Below are positions 35,391-42,870 of a DNA stretch of 64,000 nucleotides, one piece after another. Location of the stretch: assembly GCF_019793435.1 (NCBI RefSeq), contig NZ_JAILYH010000024.1, positions 28,730-92,729 on the forward strand, given 5' to 3'. Position 1 is the stretch's first letter; each line of letters starts with the position of its first letter. This DNA is from Rhizobium redzepovicii (GTDB lineage: Bacteria; Pseudomonadota; Alphaproteobacteria; Rhizobiales; Rhizobiaceae). The position numbers and the translations under genes are program-made. The notes below the pieces were generated by a model, which was not told the DNA's origin, did not search any database, and saw only the letters and a list, made by a program, of their open reading frames with translations.

Positions 35391-35831
35391 ATGAGTTTAG
35401 ATCGAAAAATGATCCAGGCTGCTTTTCTCTGCGCGGCGCTGGCAATGCCGGCCTTCGCTCGCGGGGCAGAGGTATCTGCTACTGAAGACGCTTTCCTGAC
35501 ACATATCTCCGTCGAAACCATCCCCGAAATGCAGCGGAAATATTTGCAAGCTACCCTCCCGGTGTACGGCACGGTCATTGATCTTGGCGCCTATCTCTCG
35601 GCAGAGAAATTTGATCACTGGTATGTCGAAAGCGTGTTCGATGGAGTTCCTTTGGGGCCTCACGAACCAATTCCAGATGAGGAAGTAGTGCTGACCGGAG
35701 AATTGTTCGACCTCTGGCAGTTTTCGCCCTTCATACCTTATTATCTCGAAGTCACCGAAATCCCGGATTGCACTGCCGTGCTGTCCGCTTCGTGCGGATG
35801 GCTGCCCCTCACCCTAACCCTCTCCCCGTAA
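35391..35831 (+). CDS. Hypothetical exported protein whose C-terminus runs into a repeat
   Basis: A 146-residue protein with a signal peptide (basic start, then AAFLCAALAMPAFARG; cleavage near residue 26). The mature region is acidic and I do not recognise it. The last residues, GWLPLTLTLSP, are read from the intergenic repeat starting about 35806, so the natural end has probably been replaced by repeat insertion or the gene has drifted. Stop and reading frame are intact. Function unknown; expression uncertain. Confidence 0.45.
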   Translation: MSLDRKMIQAAFLCAALAMPAFARGAEVSATEDAFLTHISVETIPEMQRKYLQATLPVYGTVIDLGAYLSAEKFDHWYVESVFDGVPLGPHEPIPDEEVVLTGELFDLWQFSPFIPYYLEVTEIPDCTAVLSASCGWLPLTLTLSP

Positions 35832-35935
35832 ACGGGGCGAGGGGACGTGCCATGCAAGAGGTTAGCGAGGGACGGAGAGTTCGCGACATTCCCCCTTCGC
35901 CCCGCAAGCGGGGGTCCGAAGGACGGGTCGCGACG
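35806..35935. repeat. CCTCACCCTAACCC-type GC-rich intergenic repeat
   Basis: Contains CCCCTCACCCTAACCCTCTC, the hairpin CCCCGTAAACGGGGCGAGGGG and, after about 40 bases, CCCCTTCGCCCCGCAAGCGGGG with GGACGGGTCGCG. The blocks resemble those at 10436-10618. Such elements are scattered in rhizobial chromosomes and can be mistaken for coding sequence. Confidence 0.65.
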
Positions 35936-36021
35936 CGTGGCTCGACCCCGGTTGGTGGCGGCAGCTGAATGAGGGCAAGCCGAGCGCGCGGAAAATGATA
36001 TCGGATACTGAAAGAGAAAAC

Positions 36022-36096
36022 TGGTGCTGCCGAGTGGGATTGAACCACCGACCTCACCCTTACCAAGGGTGTGCTCTACCACTGAGCTACGGCAGC
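36022..36096 (-). tRNA. tRNA-Thr (anticodon GGT)
   Basis: Read leftward the acceptor stem GCTGCCG pairs with CGGCAGC, followed by discriminator A and encoded CCA. The D-arm reads GCTCAGTGGTAGAGC, the anticodon arm ACCCTTGGTAAGGGT with loop TTGGTAA, and the T-arm GGTTCAATCCC. The anticodon GGT reads ACC/ACU threonine codons. Length 75 with CCA. Confidence 0.96.
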
Positions 36097-36252
36097 AGGA
36101 CCAGGACCCGTGCAAGCCGGGTGGCTCAAATCGCGGGAACGGGGCGGCTATTGCCACAGCTTGGCGGCAAGCGCAAGCAGCAAATTCCAACTTCGCGTGG
36201 ATTGGGGCGCAAGGCCCTTTTGGATCGGCGCGAATTCGGCTAATCCTGTCAC

Positions 36253-36447
36253 ATGAACGACAAGACCGAAACCGGCCAGCAGAGCCGCAAACAGGCGATC
36301 GAGGCCCAGGCGAAACTGCGCCGCGAACGCGCCGCCGAAAAACTCAGGGAAAATCTTTCGAAACGCAAACAGCAGGTGCGCGCCCGCCGTTCGGGCCAGG
36401 CCGACGAAACAAATGGACTGCCTGCCGCAAAAATGGACGAATCGTAA
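36253..36447 (+). CDS. Small highly charged hypothetical protein upstream of murA
   Basis: A 64-residue protein, almost entirely Arg/Lys/Glu/Gln/Ala (AQAKLRRERAAEKLRENLSKR in its middle), predicted to be one long helix without hydrophobic core. It lies 106 bases before murA. Small basic proteins of this type precede murA in related rhizobia as I recall, but I cannot name a family. A nucleic-acid- or membrane-binding role is only a guess. Confidence 0.55.
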   Translation: MNDKTETGQQSRKQAIEAQAKLRRERAAEKLRENLSKRKQQVRARRSGQADETNGLPAAKMDES

Positions 36448-36553
36448 TGTTCCGTCCGCGGTCAATTGAAGCGTCGCGAAAAATCCCTTAAACACCCCAC
36501 TCCCTATTCCAAGGCAGTATTTCAGGAAAGGCGGGCGCGGCCCGTAAGCGCAC

Positions 36554-37846
36554 ATGGATCGTATCAGAATCGTCGGCGGTAATGAGCTGAATGGCATCAT
36601 TCCGATTTCCGGCGCCAAGAATGCCGCATTGCCGCTGATGATTGCCTCGCTTCTGACCAGCGACACGCTGACGCTGGAAAACGTGCCGCATCTGGCCGAT
36701 GTCGAACTCTTGATGCGCATCCTCGGCAATCATGGCGTCGATGTCGCCGTCAACGGCCGCCGCGAGCGCCAGGAAGATTCCTACGCCCGCACGATCCATT
36801 TCACCTGCCGCACGATCGTCGATACCACCGCTTCCTACGAACTGGTCTCGAAGATGCGCGCTTCCTTCTGGGTCATCGGCCCGCTCCTGGCGCGCGAAGG
36901 CCATTGCCGGGTGTCGCTGCCGGGCGGCTGTGCCATCGGCACGCGTCCCGTCGATCTCTTCATCGAGGGCCTGACGGCGCTCGGCGCCACTATGGAGATC
37001 GACGCGGGTTACATCAACGCCAAGGCGCCGAATGGTGGCCTGATCGGCGCGCGCTACACCTTCCCGAAAGTCTCCGTCGGCGCCACCCATGTGCTGATGA
37101 TGGCGGCAACGCTCGCCCGCGGCACGACCGTCATCGGCAACGCCGCCCGCGAGCCCGAGGTCGTCGATCTCGCCAACTGCCTGAACGCCATGGGCGCCAA
37201 AATCTCGGGCGCCGGCACGGCGACCATCACCATCGAAGGCGTCACCTCGCTCTCCGGCGCGCGCCACCGCGTGCTGCCGGATCGCATCGAGACCGGCACC
37301 TATGCCATGGCGGTTGCCATGGCCGGCGGCGACGTCGTGCTCGAAAATACCGATGTAGCGCTGCTCGACACCGCCTTGGAAACGCTGCGCCGCGCCGGCG
37401 CCGACATCTCTTCGACCAACAACGGCATGCGCGTCAGGCGCAATGGCGCCGGCATCAAGCCGGTCGATATCGTCACCGATCCCTTCCCGGGCTTCCCCAC
37501 CGACCTGCAGGCGCAGTTCATGGCGCTGATGACCCGCTCTTCCGGCATCTCGCACGTGACCGAGACCATCTTCGAAAACCGCTTCATGCATGTGCAGGAG
37601 CTGGCCCGCCTCGGCGCCCGGATCACGCTCTCCGGCCAGACGGCAAAGATCGAGGGTGTCCAGCGGCTGCGCGGCGCCCCCGTCATGGCGACCGATCTGC
37701 GCGCCTCCGTCTCGCTCGTCATCGCCGGCCTTGCCGCCGAGGGCGAAACCACGGTCTCCCGCGTCTATCACCTCGACCGCGGTTTCGAGCGGCTCGAGGA
37801 GAAGCTGACCCGCTGTGGCGCCGTCGTCGAGCGCATCAGCGAGTAA
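36554..37846 (+). CDS. murA: UDP-N-acetylglucosamine 1-carboxyvinyltransferase
   Basis: A 430-residue EPSP-synthase-fold enzyme. It begins MDRIRIVGGNELNGIIPISGAK (given in parts), with the conserved Lys-Asn of SGAKNAALP. The active-site loop reads LPGGCAIGTRPVDLF, and its Cys is the residue alkylated by fosfomycin. FPTDLQAQFMAL is the conserved C-terminal motif. It transfers enolpyruvate from PEP to UDP-GlcNAc, the first committed step of peptidoglycan synthesis, in the cytoplasm. It heads a conserved run of housekeeping genes. Confidence 0.96.
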   Translation: MDRIRIVGGNELNGIIPISGAKNAALPLMIASLLTSDTLTLENVPHLADVELLMRILGNHGVDVAVNGRRERQEDSYARTIHFTCRTIVDTTASYELVSKMRASFWVIGPLLAREGHCRVSLPGGCAIGTRPVDLFIEGLTALGATMEIDAGYINAKAPNGGLIGARYTFPKVSVGATHVLMMAATLARGTTVIGNAAREPEVVDLANCLNAMGAKISGAGTATITIEGVTSLSGARHRVLPDRIETGTYAMAVAMAGGDVVLENTDVALLDTALETLRRAGADISSTNNGMRVRRNGAGIKPVDIVTDPFPGFPTDLQAQFMALMTRSSGISHVTETIFENRFMHVQELARLGARITLSGQTAKIEGVQRLRGAPVMATDLRASVSLVIAGLAAEGETTVSRVYHLDRGFERLEEKLTRCGAVVERISE

Positions 37847-37939
37847 GCCGTTCATCCCGGTTGCGTATTTGGCCGCAGCATCTTATTTCCCTTGTCTGAC
37901 GCATCGCCATTTCGGCGGTGCCTGCTGGGATGAAGCTGA

Positions 37940-38371
37940 ATGACCGAACTGAAGCTTGTGGCGCTCGATGACGAGGATCTTGCGATCATCTCCGCGCATA
38001 TGCAGGACAGCGTCTTCAAGGTCGGGGATATCGACTGGTCGCCGCGCGACGCGCAGTTCGCCCTTGCCGTCAATCGTTTCGTCTGGGAAGGTGCCGAGCG
38101 CAAGCGCAGAGGCTTCGAGCGCCGCCGGGCTGCCCTGGTGTTCAAGCGGGTGCTCGCCGTGCGGTCGCTCGGCATCGACCGCGGCAAACGCGACGAGGTG
38201 CTGTCGCTGCTGGCCCTGCGCTTCGAGCAGAAGGGCGAGGGACCGGAGGGTACGATCGAGCTGTCGCTGTCCGGCACCGTCTCGCTTGCGCTCGATGTCG
38301 AATGCATCGAGGTGCAAATGGCCGATATCGGCGGTGCCTGGGAGGCTTCGTCCAAGCCTCGTCACCGCTAA
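37940..38371 (+). CDS. DUF2948 family protein
   Basis: A 143-residue protein with ALDDEDLAIISAHMQDSVFKVGDI near the start and SLSGTVSLALDVECIEVQMADIG near the end, typical of DUF2948, a family found in alphaproteobacteria almost always between murA and hisD as here. Function unknown. No signal peptide or membrane helix. The conserved gene order argues for a cell-envelope or basic metabolic role. Confidence 0.85.
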   Translation: MTELKLVALDDEDLAIISAHMQDSVFKVGDIDWSPRDAQFALAVNRFVWEGAERKRRGFERRRAALVFKRVLAVRSLGIDRGKRDEVLSLLALRFEQKGEGPEGTIELSLSGTVSLALDVECIEVQMADIGGAWEASSKPRHR

Positions 38372-38425
38372 TGCATGTCGCCCGGAAATGTGCTGCGGTT
38401 CCGGGATAACGACATGCATAAAACA
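38372..38425. repeat. GCATGTCG-family repeat, short copy before hisD
   Basis: GCATGTCGCCCGGAA, TGTGCTGCGGTTCCGGG and ATAACGACATGCATAAAAC are in the order found at 42143. It overlaps the end of the DUF2948 gene region and lies about 60 bases upstream of the hisD start. Confidence 0.68.
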
Positions 38426-38486
38426 ATGAGTGTTTGACGCTTGAGGTTTGAACATCGCAGTTTCGAGTTGAGAAGGAATATCGGCC

Positions 38487-39785
38487 TTGGCAATCTGGCT
38501 GGATCAGGCATCGGAAGGTTTCGAGCAGCGTTTTGCCGCCTTTCTGACGACCAAGCGTGAAGTCTCCGAGGATGTGAACACGGTCGTTCGCGCCATCATC
38601 GATGATGTCAGGGCCCGCGGCGATGTGGCGCTTGCCGAATATTCGCTGAAGTTCGACGGCATCGATTTCGCCGCCGTGCCGATGCGGGTCACGCCTGAGG
38701 AATTCGACGCGGCGATCGAGGCGGTGCCTCCGGAAGTGCTGGGGGCGCTGAAGCTCGCAGCACTGCGCATCGAAAGCCATCATCGCCGGCAGCTGCCGAA
38801 GGACGATATCTACGAAGACGACATGGGTGTTGGACTCGGCTCGCGCTGGACGGCGATCGAGGCGGTCGGGCTCTATGTTCCGGGCGGCACGGCGAGTTAT
38901 CCGAGCTCGGTGCTGATGAATGCCGTGCCGGCCAAGGTTGCCGGCGTCGATCGCATCGTCATCGCCGTTCCCGCCACCGGCGGTGCCGTCAACCCCGCCG
39001 TGCTTGCCGCAGCCAAGCTTGCCGGTGTGACCGAGGTTTATCGTGTCGGCGGCGCCCAGGCGATCGCCGCTCTTGCCTATGGCACCGAGACGATCGCCCC
39101 GGTTGCCAAGATCACCGGTCCCGGTAATGCCTATGTCGCAGCCGCCAAGCGCCACGTCTTCGGCACTGTCGGCATCGATATGATCGCTGGCCCTTCCGAA
39201 GTGCTGGTCATCGCCGACAAGGACAACAATCCCGATTGGATCGCCGCCGATCTGCTGGCGCAGGCCGAGCACGATGCCAGCGCCCAGGCAATCCTGATCA
39301 CCGATAATGCCGAATTCGGCAAGGCGGTGGAGCAGGCGGTCGAACGCCAGCTGAAGACGCTGAACCGCGCCGAGACCGCCGCGGCAAGCTGGCGCGATTT
39401 CGGCGCGGTCATTCTCGTTGCCGATCTGAACCAGGCCATTCCGCTTGCCAACCGCGTCGCCGCCGAGCATCTGGAGCTTGCCGTTGCCGATCCGGACCGG
39501 CTGCTCGACGGCATCCGCAATGCCGGCGCGATCTTCATCGGCGCCCATACGCCCGAGGTGATCGGCGATTATGTCGGCGGGTCCAACCACGTGCTGCCGA
39601 CGGCGCGCTCGGCGCGTTTCTCCTCCGGCCTTTCGGTGCTCGATTTCGTCAAGCGCACCTCGATCCTGCGGCTTGGCCCACAGCAATTGCGCACCCTCGG
39701 CCCGGCGGCGATTGCGCTAGCCGTCTCCGAAGGCCTCGATGCCCATGCGCGATCGGTTGCGATCCGCCTCAACCTCGAAAGGTGA
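38487..39785 (+). CDS. hisD: Histidinol dehydrogenase
   Basis: A 432-residue zinc enzyme catalysing the last two steps of histidine synthesis (histidinol to histidine, with NAD+). Recognisable parts: EAVGLYVPGGTASYPSSVLM, KITGPGNAYVAAAKRHVFG and GIDMIAGPSEVLVIAD, plus AEHLELAV and the C-terminal GGSNHVLPTARSARFSSGL. The start codon is TTG, nine bases after AAGGA, and the second codon onward matches the family N-terminus. Unusual start codon usage may lower translation. Other his genes are not in the window. Confidence 0.95.
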   Translation: MAIWLDQASEGFEQRFAAFLTTKREVSEDVNTVVRAIIDDVRARGDVALAEYSLKFDGIDFAAVPMRVTPEEFDAAIEAVPPEVLGALKLAALRIESHHRRQLPKDDIYEDDMGVGLGSRWTAIEAVGLYVPGGTASYPSSVLMNAVPAKVAGVDRIVIAVPATGGAVNPAVLAAAKLAGVTEVYRVGGAQAIAALAYGTETIAPVAKITGPGNAYVAAAKRHVFGTVGIDMIAGPSEVLVIADKDNNPDWIAADLLAQAEHDASAQAILITDNAEFGKAVEQAVERQLKTLNRAETAAASWRDFGAVILVADLNQAIPLANRVAAEHLELAVADPDRLLDGIRNAGAIFIGAHTPEVIGDYVGGSNHVLPTARSARFSSGLSVLDFVKRTSILRLGPQQLRTLGPAAIALAVSEGLDAHARSVAIRLNLER

Positions 39786-39789
39786 GGGG

Positions 39790-40263
39790 ATGGCGGCGGG
39801 CGATTTCCGGCTTTGCGATGTCGTCCTCGACGATACGATCGGCCGTTCGACGCCCGATGTCGAGCATGAACGCGCCGTCGCCATCTTCGATCTGATCGAG
39901 GAGAACCGTTTTGCGCCGATCGGCCATGCCGGCGGCCCTTACCGGTTGAATATCTCGCTGGTCGATTCCAAGCTGGTCTTTGCCATCAGGACGGAGGAAG
40001 GCATCGACGTCGCCACCCATATCCTGTCGCTCACCCCCTTCCGGCGGATCGTCAAGGATTACTTCATGATCTGCGAGAGCTATTATGAAGCGATCCGTTC
40101 GTCGACGCCGAGCCGCATCGAGGCGATCGACATGGGCCGGCGCGGCATCCACAATGAAGGTTCGCAGACGCTGAAGGACAGGCTGACCGGCAAGATAGAG
40201 GTCGATTTCGACACCGCCCGGCGGCTGTTCACCCTGGTCTGCGTGCTCTACTGGCGCGGATGA
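39790..40263 (+). CDS. UPF0262 family protein
   Basis: A 157-residue protein starting four bases after the hisD stop. It shows the family segments LDDTIGRSTPDVEHERAVAIFD, LNISLVDSKLVFAI and MGRRGIHNEG (quoted in parts). UPF0262 occurs in alphaproteobacteria, usually between hisD and a low-molecular-weight phosphatase gene, as here. No function is known. The stop overlaps the next start (ATGA), so the two are translationally coupled. Confidence 0.88.
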   Translation: MAAGDFRLCDVVLDDTIGRSTPDVEHERAVAIFDLIEENRFAPIGHAGGPYRLNISLVDSKLVFAIRTEEGIDVATHILSLTPFRRIVKDYFMICESYYEAIRSSTPSRIEAIDMGRRGIHNEGSQTLKDRLTGKIEVDFDTARRLFTLVCVLYWRG

Positions 40264-40745
40264 CGGCAATGGATCGCGCCGCCGACGTCGAGGAAGGAAA
40301 AAGGCCGGGCGCCATCCTCTTCATGTGCGGGATGAATGCCATCCGCTCGCCGATGGCCGAAGCGATCGCCCGTAGTATTCTGCCGGCCAATACCTATATC
40401 AGGTCGGCCGGCGTGCGCGCCGGCGAGCGCGATCCTTTCGTCGATGTCGTGCTCGACGAGATCGGCCTGTCACTGGGGCGCCGCCTGCCGCAGACGCTTG
40501 AAGAACTCGAAGACGATTATTTCGATCTGATCATCACGCTGTCGCCGCCGGCCCATCACGCCGCCCTCGAGCTGACCCGCTCGAATGCGATCGACGTCGT
40601 CTACTGGCCGACGATGGATCCGACGGTCGTCAGTGGCACGCGCGAGCAGATTCTGGAGAGCTACCGCGAGGTCCGCGATCACCTGGCCGGCCTCATCGAA
40701 AGCCGGCTGCTCAAACGAAATGGCATTGCCGCGCAATCGGCATGA
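40260..40745 (+). CDS. Low-molecular-weight protein phosphatase-like protein
   Basis: A 161-residue protein. The active-site loop reads FMCGMNAIRSPMAEAIAR, the CX5RS signature of LMW phosphatases and arsenate reductases. The general-acid Asp is likely in YWPTMDPTVV. The canonical C(T/V)GN loop is altered to CGMNAIRS, as in other members encoded beside UPF0262. Substrate (phosphotyrosine protein, arginine phosphate or other) unknown. The gene overlaps UPF0262 by four bases. Confidence 0.82.
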   Translation: MTAMDRAADVEEGKRPGAILFMCGMNAIRSPMAEAIARSILPANTYIRSAGVRAGERDPFVDVVLDEIGLSLGRRLPQTLEELEDDYFDLIITLSPPAHHAALELTRSNAIDVVYWPTMDPTVVSGTREQILESYREVRDHLAGLIESRLLKRNGIAAQSA

Positions 40746-40868
40746 AAACAAATAAAGGAAAGCCTGATCAACAAGGTTCACAAACCTTCGTTGATTGTGT
40801 AGTTTCCGCCCAAATTTTAAGGGCGCGCGCTGCGCTGCCTTTTCAACCCACAGGAAGAAAACACTTAT

Positions 40869-41087
40869 ATGCCGAAAGAAGAAGTCCTCGAATTCCCGGG
40901 TATCGTCACCGAACTTCTGCCGAATGCGACGTTCCGCGTGAAGCTCGAAAACGAACACGAGATCATCGCCCATACCGCCGGCCGCATGCGCAAGAACCGC
41001 ATCCGCGTTCTCGCCGGCGACAAGGTGCTTGTGGAAATGACGCCCTACGATCTGACCAAGGGCCGCATCACCTACCGTTTCAAGTAA
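40869..41087 (+). CDS. infA: Translation initiation factor IF-1
   Basis: A 72-residue OB-fold protein, the exact usual length: MPKEEVLEFPGIVTELLPNA start, HTAGRMRKNRIRVLAGDKV core and LTKGRITYRFK end. It binds the 30S A-site during initiation. AGGAAGAAAACACTT precedes the ATG. The 123-base gap upstream should hold its own promoter, so it may be expressed independently of the hisD run. Confidence 0.96.
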   Translation: MPKEEVLEFPGIVTELLPNATFRVKLENEHEIIAHTAGRMRKNRIRVLAGDKVLVEMTPYDLTKGRITYRFK

Positions 41088-41142
41088 GCTTGCCCAAGAT
41101 CCTGCAAGGGGTTTTCTCCCGTCTGCCGATGGTCGAGGTTCC

Positions 41143-41763
41143 ATGGCGCTGAAATACAAGCTCATTCTGGCCTCGGGCTCGCCCCGCCGCGTCGACCTGC
41201 TCAACCAGGCGGGCATCGAACCGTCGCGGCTGATGCCGATGGATATCGACGAGACGCCGAAGAAGTCGGAGCATCCGCGTTCGCTGGCGCGCCGGCTTTC
41301 GGCCGAGAAGGCGGAAGCGGCCCTTGCCGCCATCAAGAGCGATATCACCTGGAAGGGCAGCTATATTCTCTCGGCCGATACGGTGGTCGCCGTCGGCCGC
41401 CGCATTCTCGGCAAGGCCGAGTTCGCCGACGAGGCGTTAAGTTCGCTGCATCTGTTGTCGGGACGCAACCATCTCGTCTATACCGGCGTTTGCCTGGTGA
41501 CGCCGGATCGCAAGATCCGCCAGAAGATCGTCGAGACCAAGGTGCGCTTCAAGCGTCTCTCCGGCTTCGAGATCGAAAACTACCTGGCCTCCGGCCAGTG
41601 GCGCGGCAAGGCAGGCGCCTATGGCATTCAGGGACTTGCCGGCACCTTCGTGCAGAAGATGGTCGGCTCCTACACCAATGTCGTCGGCCTGCCGCTTTAT
41701 GAAACCATCGTGCTTTTGACCGGCGAAGGCTTCGACGTGCATAGCCGGTGGCCCGAGGGCTAA
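41143..41763 (+). CDS. maf: Maf family nucleotide pyrophosphatase
   Basis: A 206-residue protein. The Maf signature SGSPRRVDLLNQAG near residue 10, the acid motif LSADTVVAVGRRILGKA and the C-terminal GAYGIQGLAGTFVQKMVGSYTNVVGLP (in parts) are all present. Maf proteins hydrolyse noncanonical nucleoside triphosphates (dTTP/UTP or modified pyrimidines) and may restrain septum formation. It is encoded directly after infA, as in other rhizobia. Confidence 0.9.
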   Translation: MALKYKLILASGSPRRVDLLNQAGIEPSRLMPMDIDETPKKSEHPRSLARRLSAEKAEAALAAIKSDITWKGSYILSADTVVAVGRRILGKAEFADEALSSLHLLSGRNHLVYTGVCLVTPDRKIRQKIVETKVRFKRLSGFEIENYLASGQWRGKAGAYGIQGLAGTFVQKMVGSYTNVVGLPLYETIVLLTGEGFDVHSRWPEG

Positions 41764-41786
41764 AGCCCGAAGGCCGACTCCTGAAC

Positions 41787-41919
41787 TAAAGCATGTCGCG
41801 CAAAAGTGTGCAGCGGTTTTCCCTGGCAAAGCGCGAAGCGCTTTTGCCGTAACGACATGCGTAAAAACAAAGAATTAAAGCGCAAGGAGCGAATCTGAAA
41901 GATCGTGACGCGCTTTAGG
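41787..41919. repeat. GCATGTCG-family repeat, long copy
   Basis: AAAGCATGTCGCGCAAAAGT, GTGCAGCGGTTTTCCC, then an additional AAGCGCGAAGCGCTTTTGCC hairpin, CGACATGCGTAAAAACAAAG and TTAAAGCGC...GACGCGCTTTA. It is the longest copy in the window, between maf and yacG. The 3' part can fold by itself (AAAGCGC/GCGCTTT). Confidence 0.72.
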
Positions 41920-41930
41920 ACGGACCGATC

Positions 41931-42143
41931 ATGCCCGAAGACAACAAAGCCGCCGCCAAGGTCGAACCGCTGCGCAAGGCGCGCCCTTGCCCCGAATGCG
42001 GCAAACCCTCTCACCGCGAACATTACCCCTTCTGCTCCAACCGCTGCCGCGAGGTCGATCTCTCTCGCTGGCTGACCGGCGCCTATGCCATTCCGGTTGC
42101 CGACGACGAGACCAAGGCCGAATATCCCGATGAGGAAAACTAA
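41931..42143 (+). CDS. yacG: DNA gyrase inhibitor YacG-like zinc protein
   Basis: A 70-residue zinc-ribbon protein. The four Cys ligands are in RPCPECGKPSH and FCSNRCREVDLSRWL; the last stretch plus GAYAIPV is family-specific. In E. coli YacG binds GyrB and blocks DNA binding by gyrase. The length fits the family. It follows maf, separated by a repeat. Confidence 0.9.
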   Translation: MPEDNKAAAKVEPLRKARPCPECGKPSHREHYPFCSNRCREVDLSRWLTGAYAIPVADDETKAEYPDEEN

Positions 42144-42247
42144 TGCATGTCGCCCGGAAGTGTGCAGCGGTTCCGGGGTAACGACATGCATCAAAACAAA
42201 GAACTAAAGCGCGTCGCATGAATCAAGTTTGATGCGACGCGCTTTAG
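42143..42247. repeat. GCATGTCG-family repeat, copy next to tRNA-Phe
   Basis: Starts ATGCATGTCGCCCGGAAGTG at the yacG stop, continues GCAGCGGTTCCGGGGTAACG, ACATGCATCAAAACAAAG and AACTAAAGCGCGTCGCAT, and ends in the inverted copy ATGCGACGCGCTTTAG. The last 45 bases form a strong hairpin that could terminate yacG transcription, although no T-run follows. Confidence 0.7.
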
Positions 42248-42427
42248 AGAATTCGGCCAGCGAAGCTCTTATTTTTCCTCACGAATCGGCAAAACGGGCA
42301 AGACCGTCAAAAAAGAGTCATTTGACGCTTGCCATGGCCGAACAAGATGCTATAACCCCGCTCGCTTCCGGGGCGAACCAAGGCCCCGCGGTTCTTTTTC
42401 GAAAAAGGCACCATCGGAAGCAGGTTA

Positions 42428-42503
42428 GCCCAGGTAGCTCAGTTGGTAGAGCAGCGGATTGAAAATCCGCGTGTCACTGGTTCGATTCCGGTCCTGGGCA
42501 CCA
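42428..42503 (+). tRNA. tRNA-Phe (anticodon GAA)
   Basis: Acceptor GCCCAGG pairs with CCTGGGC, followed by A and encoded CCA. D-arm GCTCAGTTGGTAGAGC, anticodon arm GCGGATTGAAAATCCGC with GAA anticodon, T-arm CTGGTTCGATTCCGG. Length 76 with CCA. It marks the left edge of the secretion-locus region; tRNA-Phe genes are common integration sites. Confidence 0.96.
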
Positions 42504-42584
42504 CTCAATCCCCTAGAACTAATCTCCATGCACAGTATTGGATAGCGGGCCAGAAGCTGGCCAACAAACCCCTCTGTCGAGAAG

Positions 42585-42863
42585 CTAGTGCCGCCCTTTT
42601 GTCGTCTTCGCCAGCATCTCGCTCAGAGTTGCCGCCGAAAGCATGGATTCGGCCAGAAGCTTCTTGAGCTTCTGGTTCTCTTCCTCCAGGGCTCTTAGCC
42701 GTCTCGCATGGAGACCGGCATTTCCGGACTGCAGGGATTGCCACCGATAGAAGGTCGGCTCGCTGATGCCGTATCGGTGGCAAACATCGGCCACCGTCAC
42801 GCCGGCCTGGTGCTCCTTGAGAATGCCCGTAATCTGGTCGTCGTCAAATTTTCGCTTGCCCAT
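42585..42863 (-). mobile_element. IS3-family transposase OrfA remnant
   Basis: A 92-residue OrfA-like protein (MGKRKFDDDQITGILKEHQAG start): helix-turn-helix VADVCHRYGISEPTFYRWQS and the leucine-zipper segment RALEEENQKLKKLLAESML. No orfB with a DDE catalytic domain follows, so it cannot transpose alone. An ATG 18 bases earlier would overlap the end of the HlyD-type gene; either way the insertion abuts it. It lies 81 bases from tRNA-Phe. Terminal inverted repeats are not evident. Confidence 0.85.
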
Positions 42864-42870
42864 CACCGCT

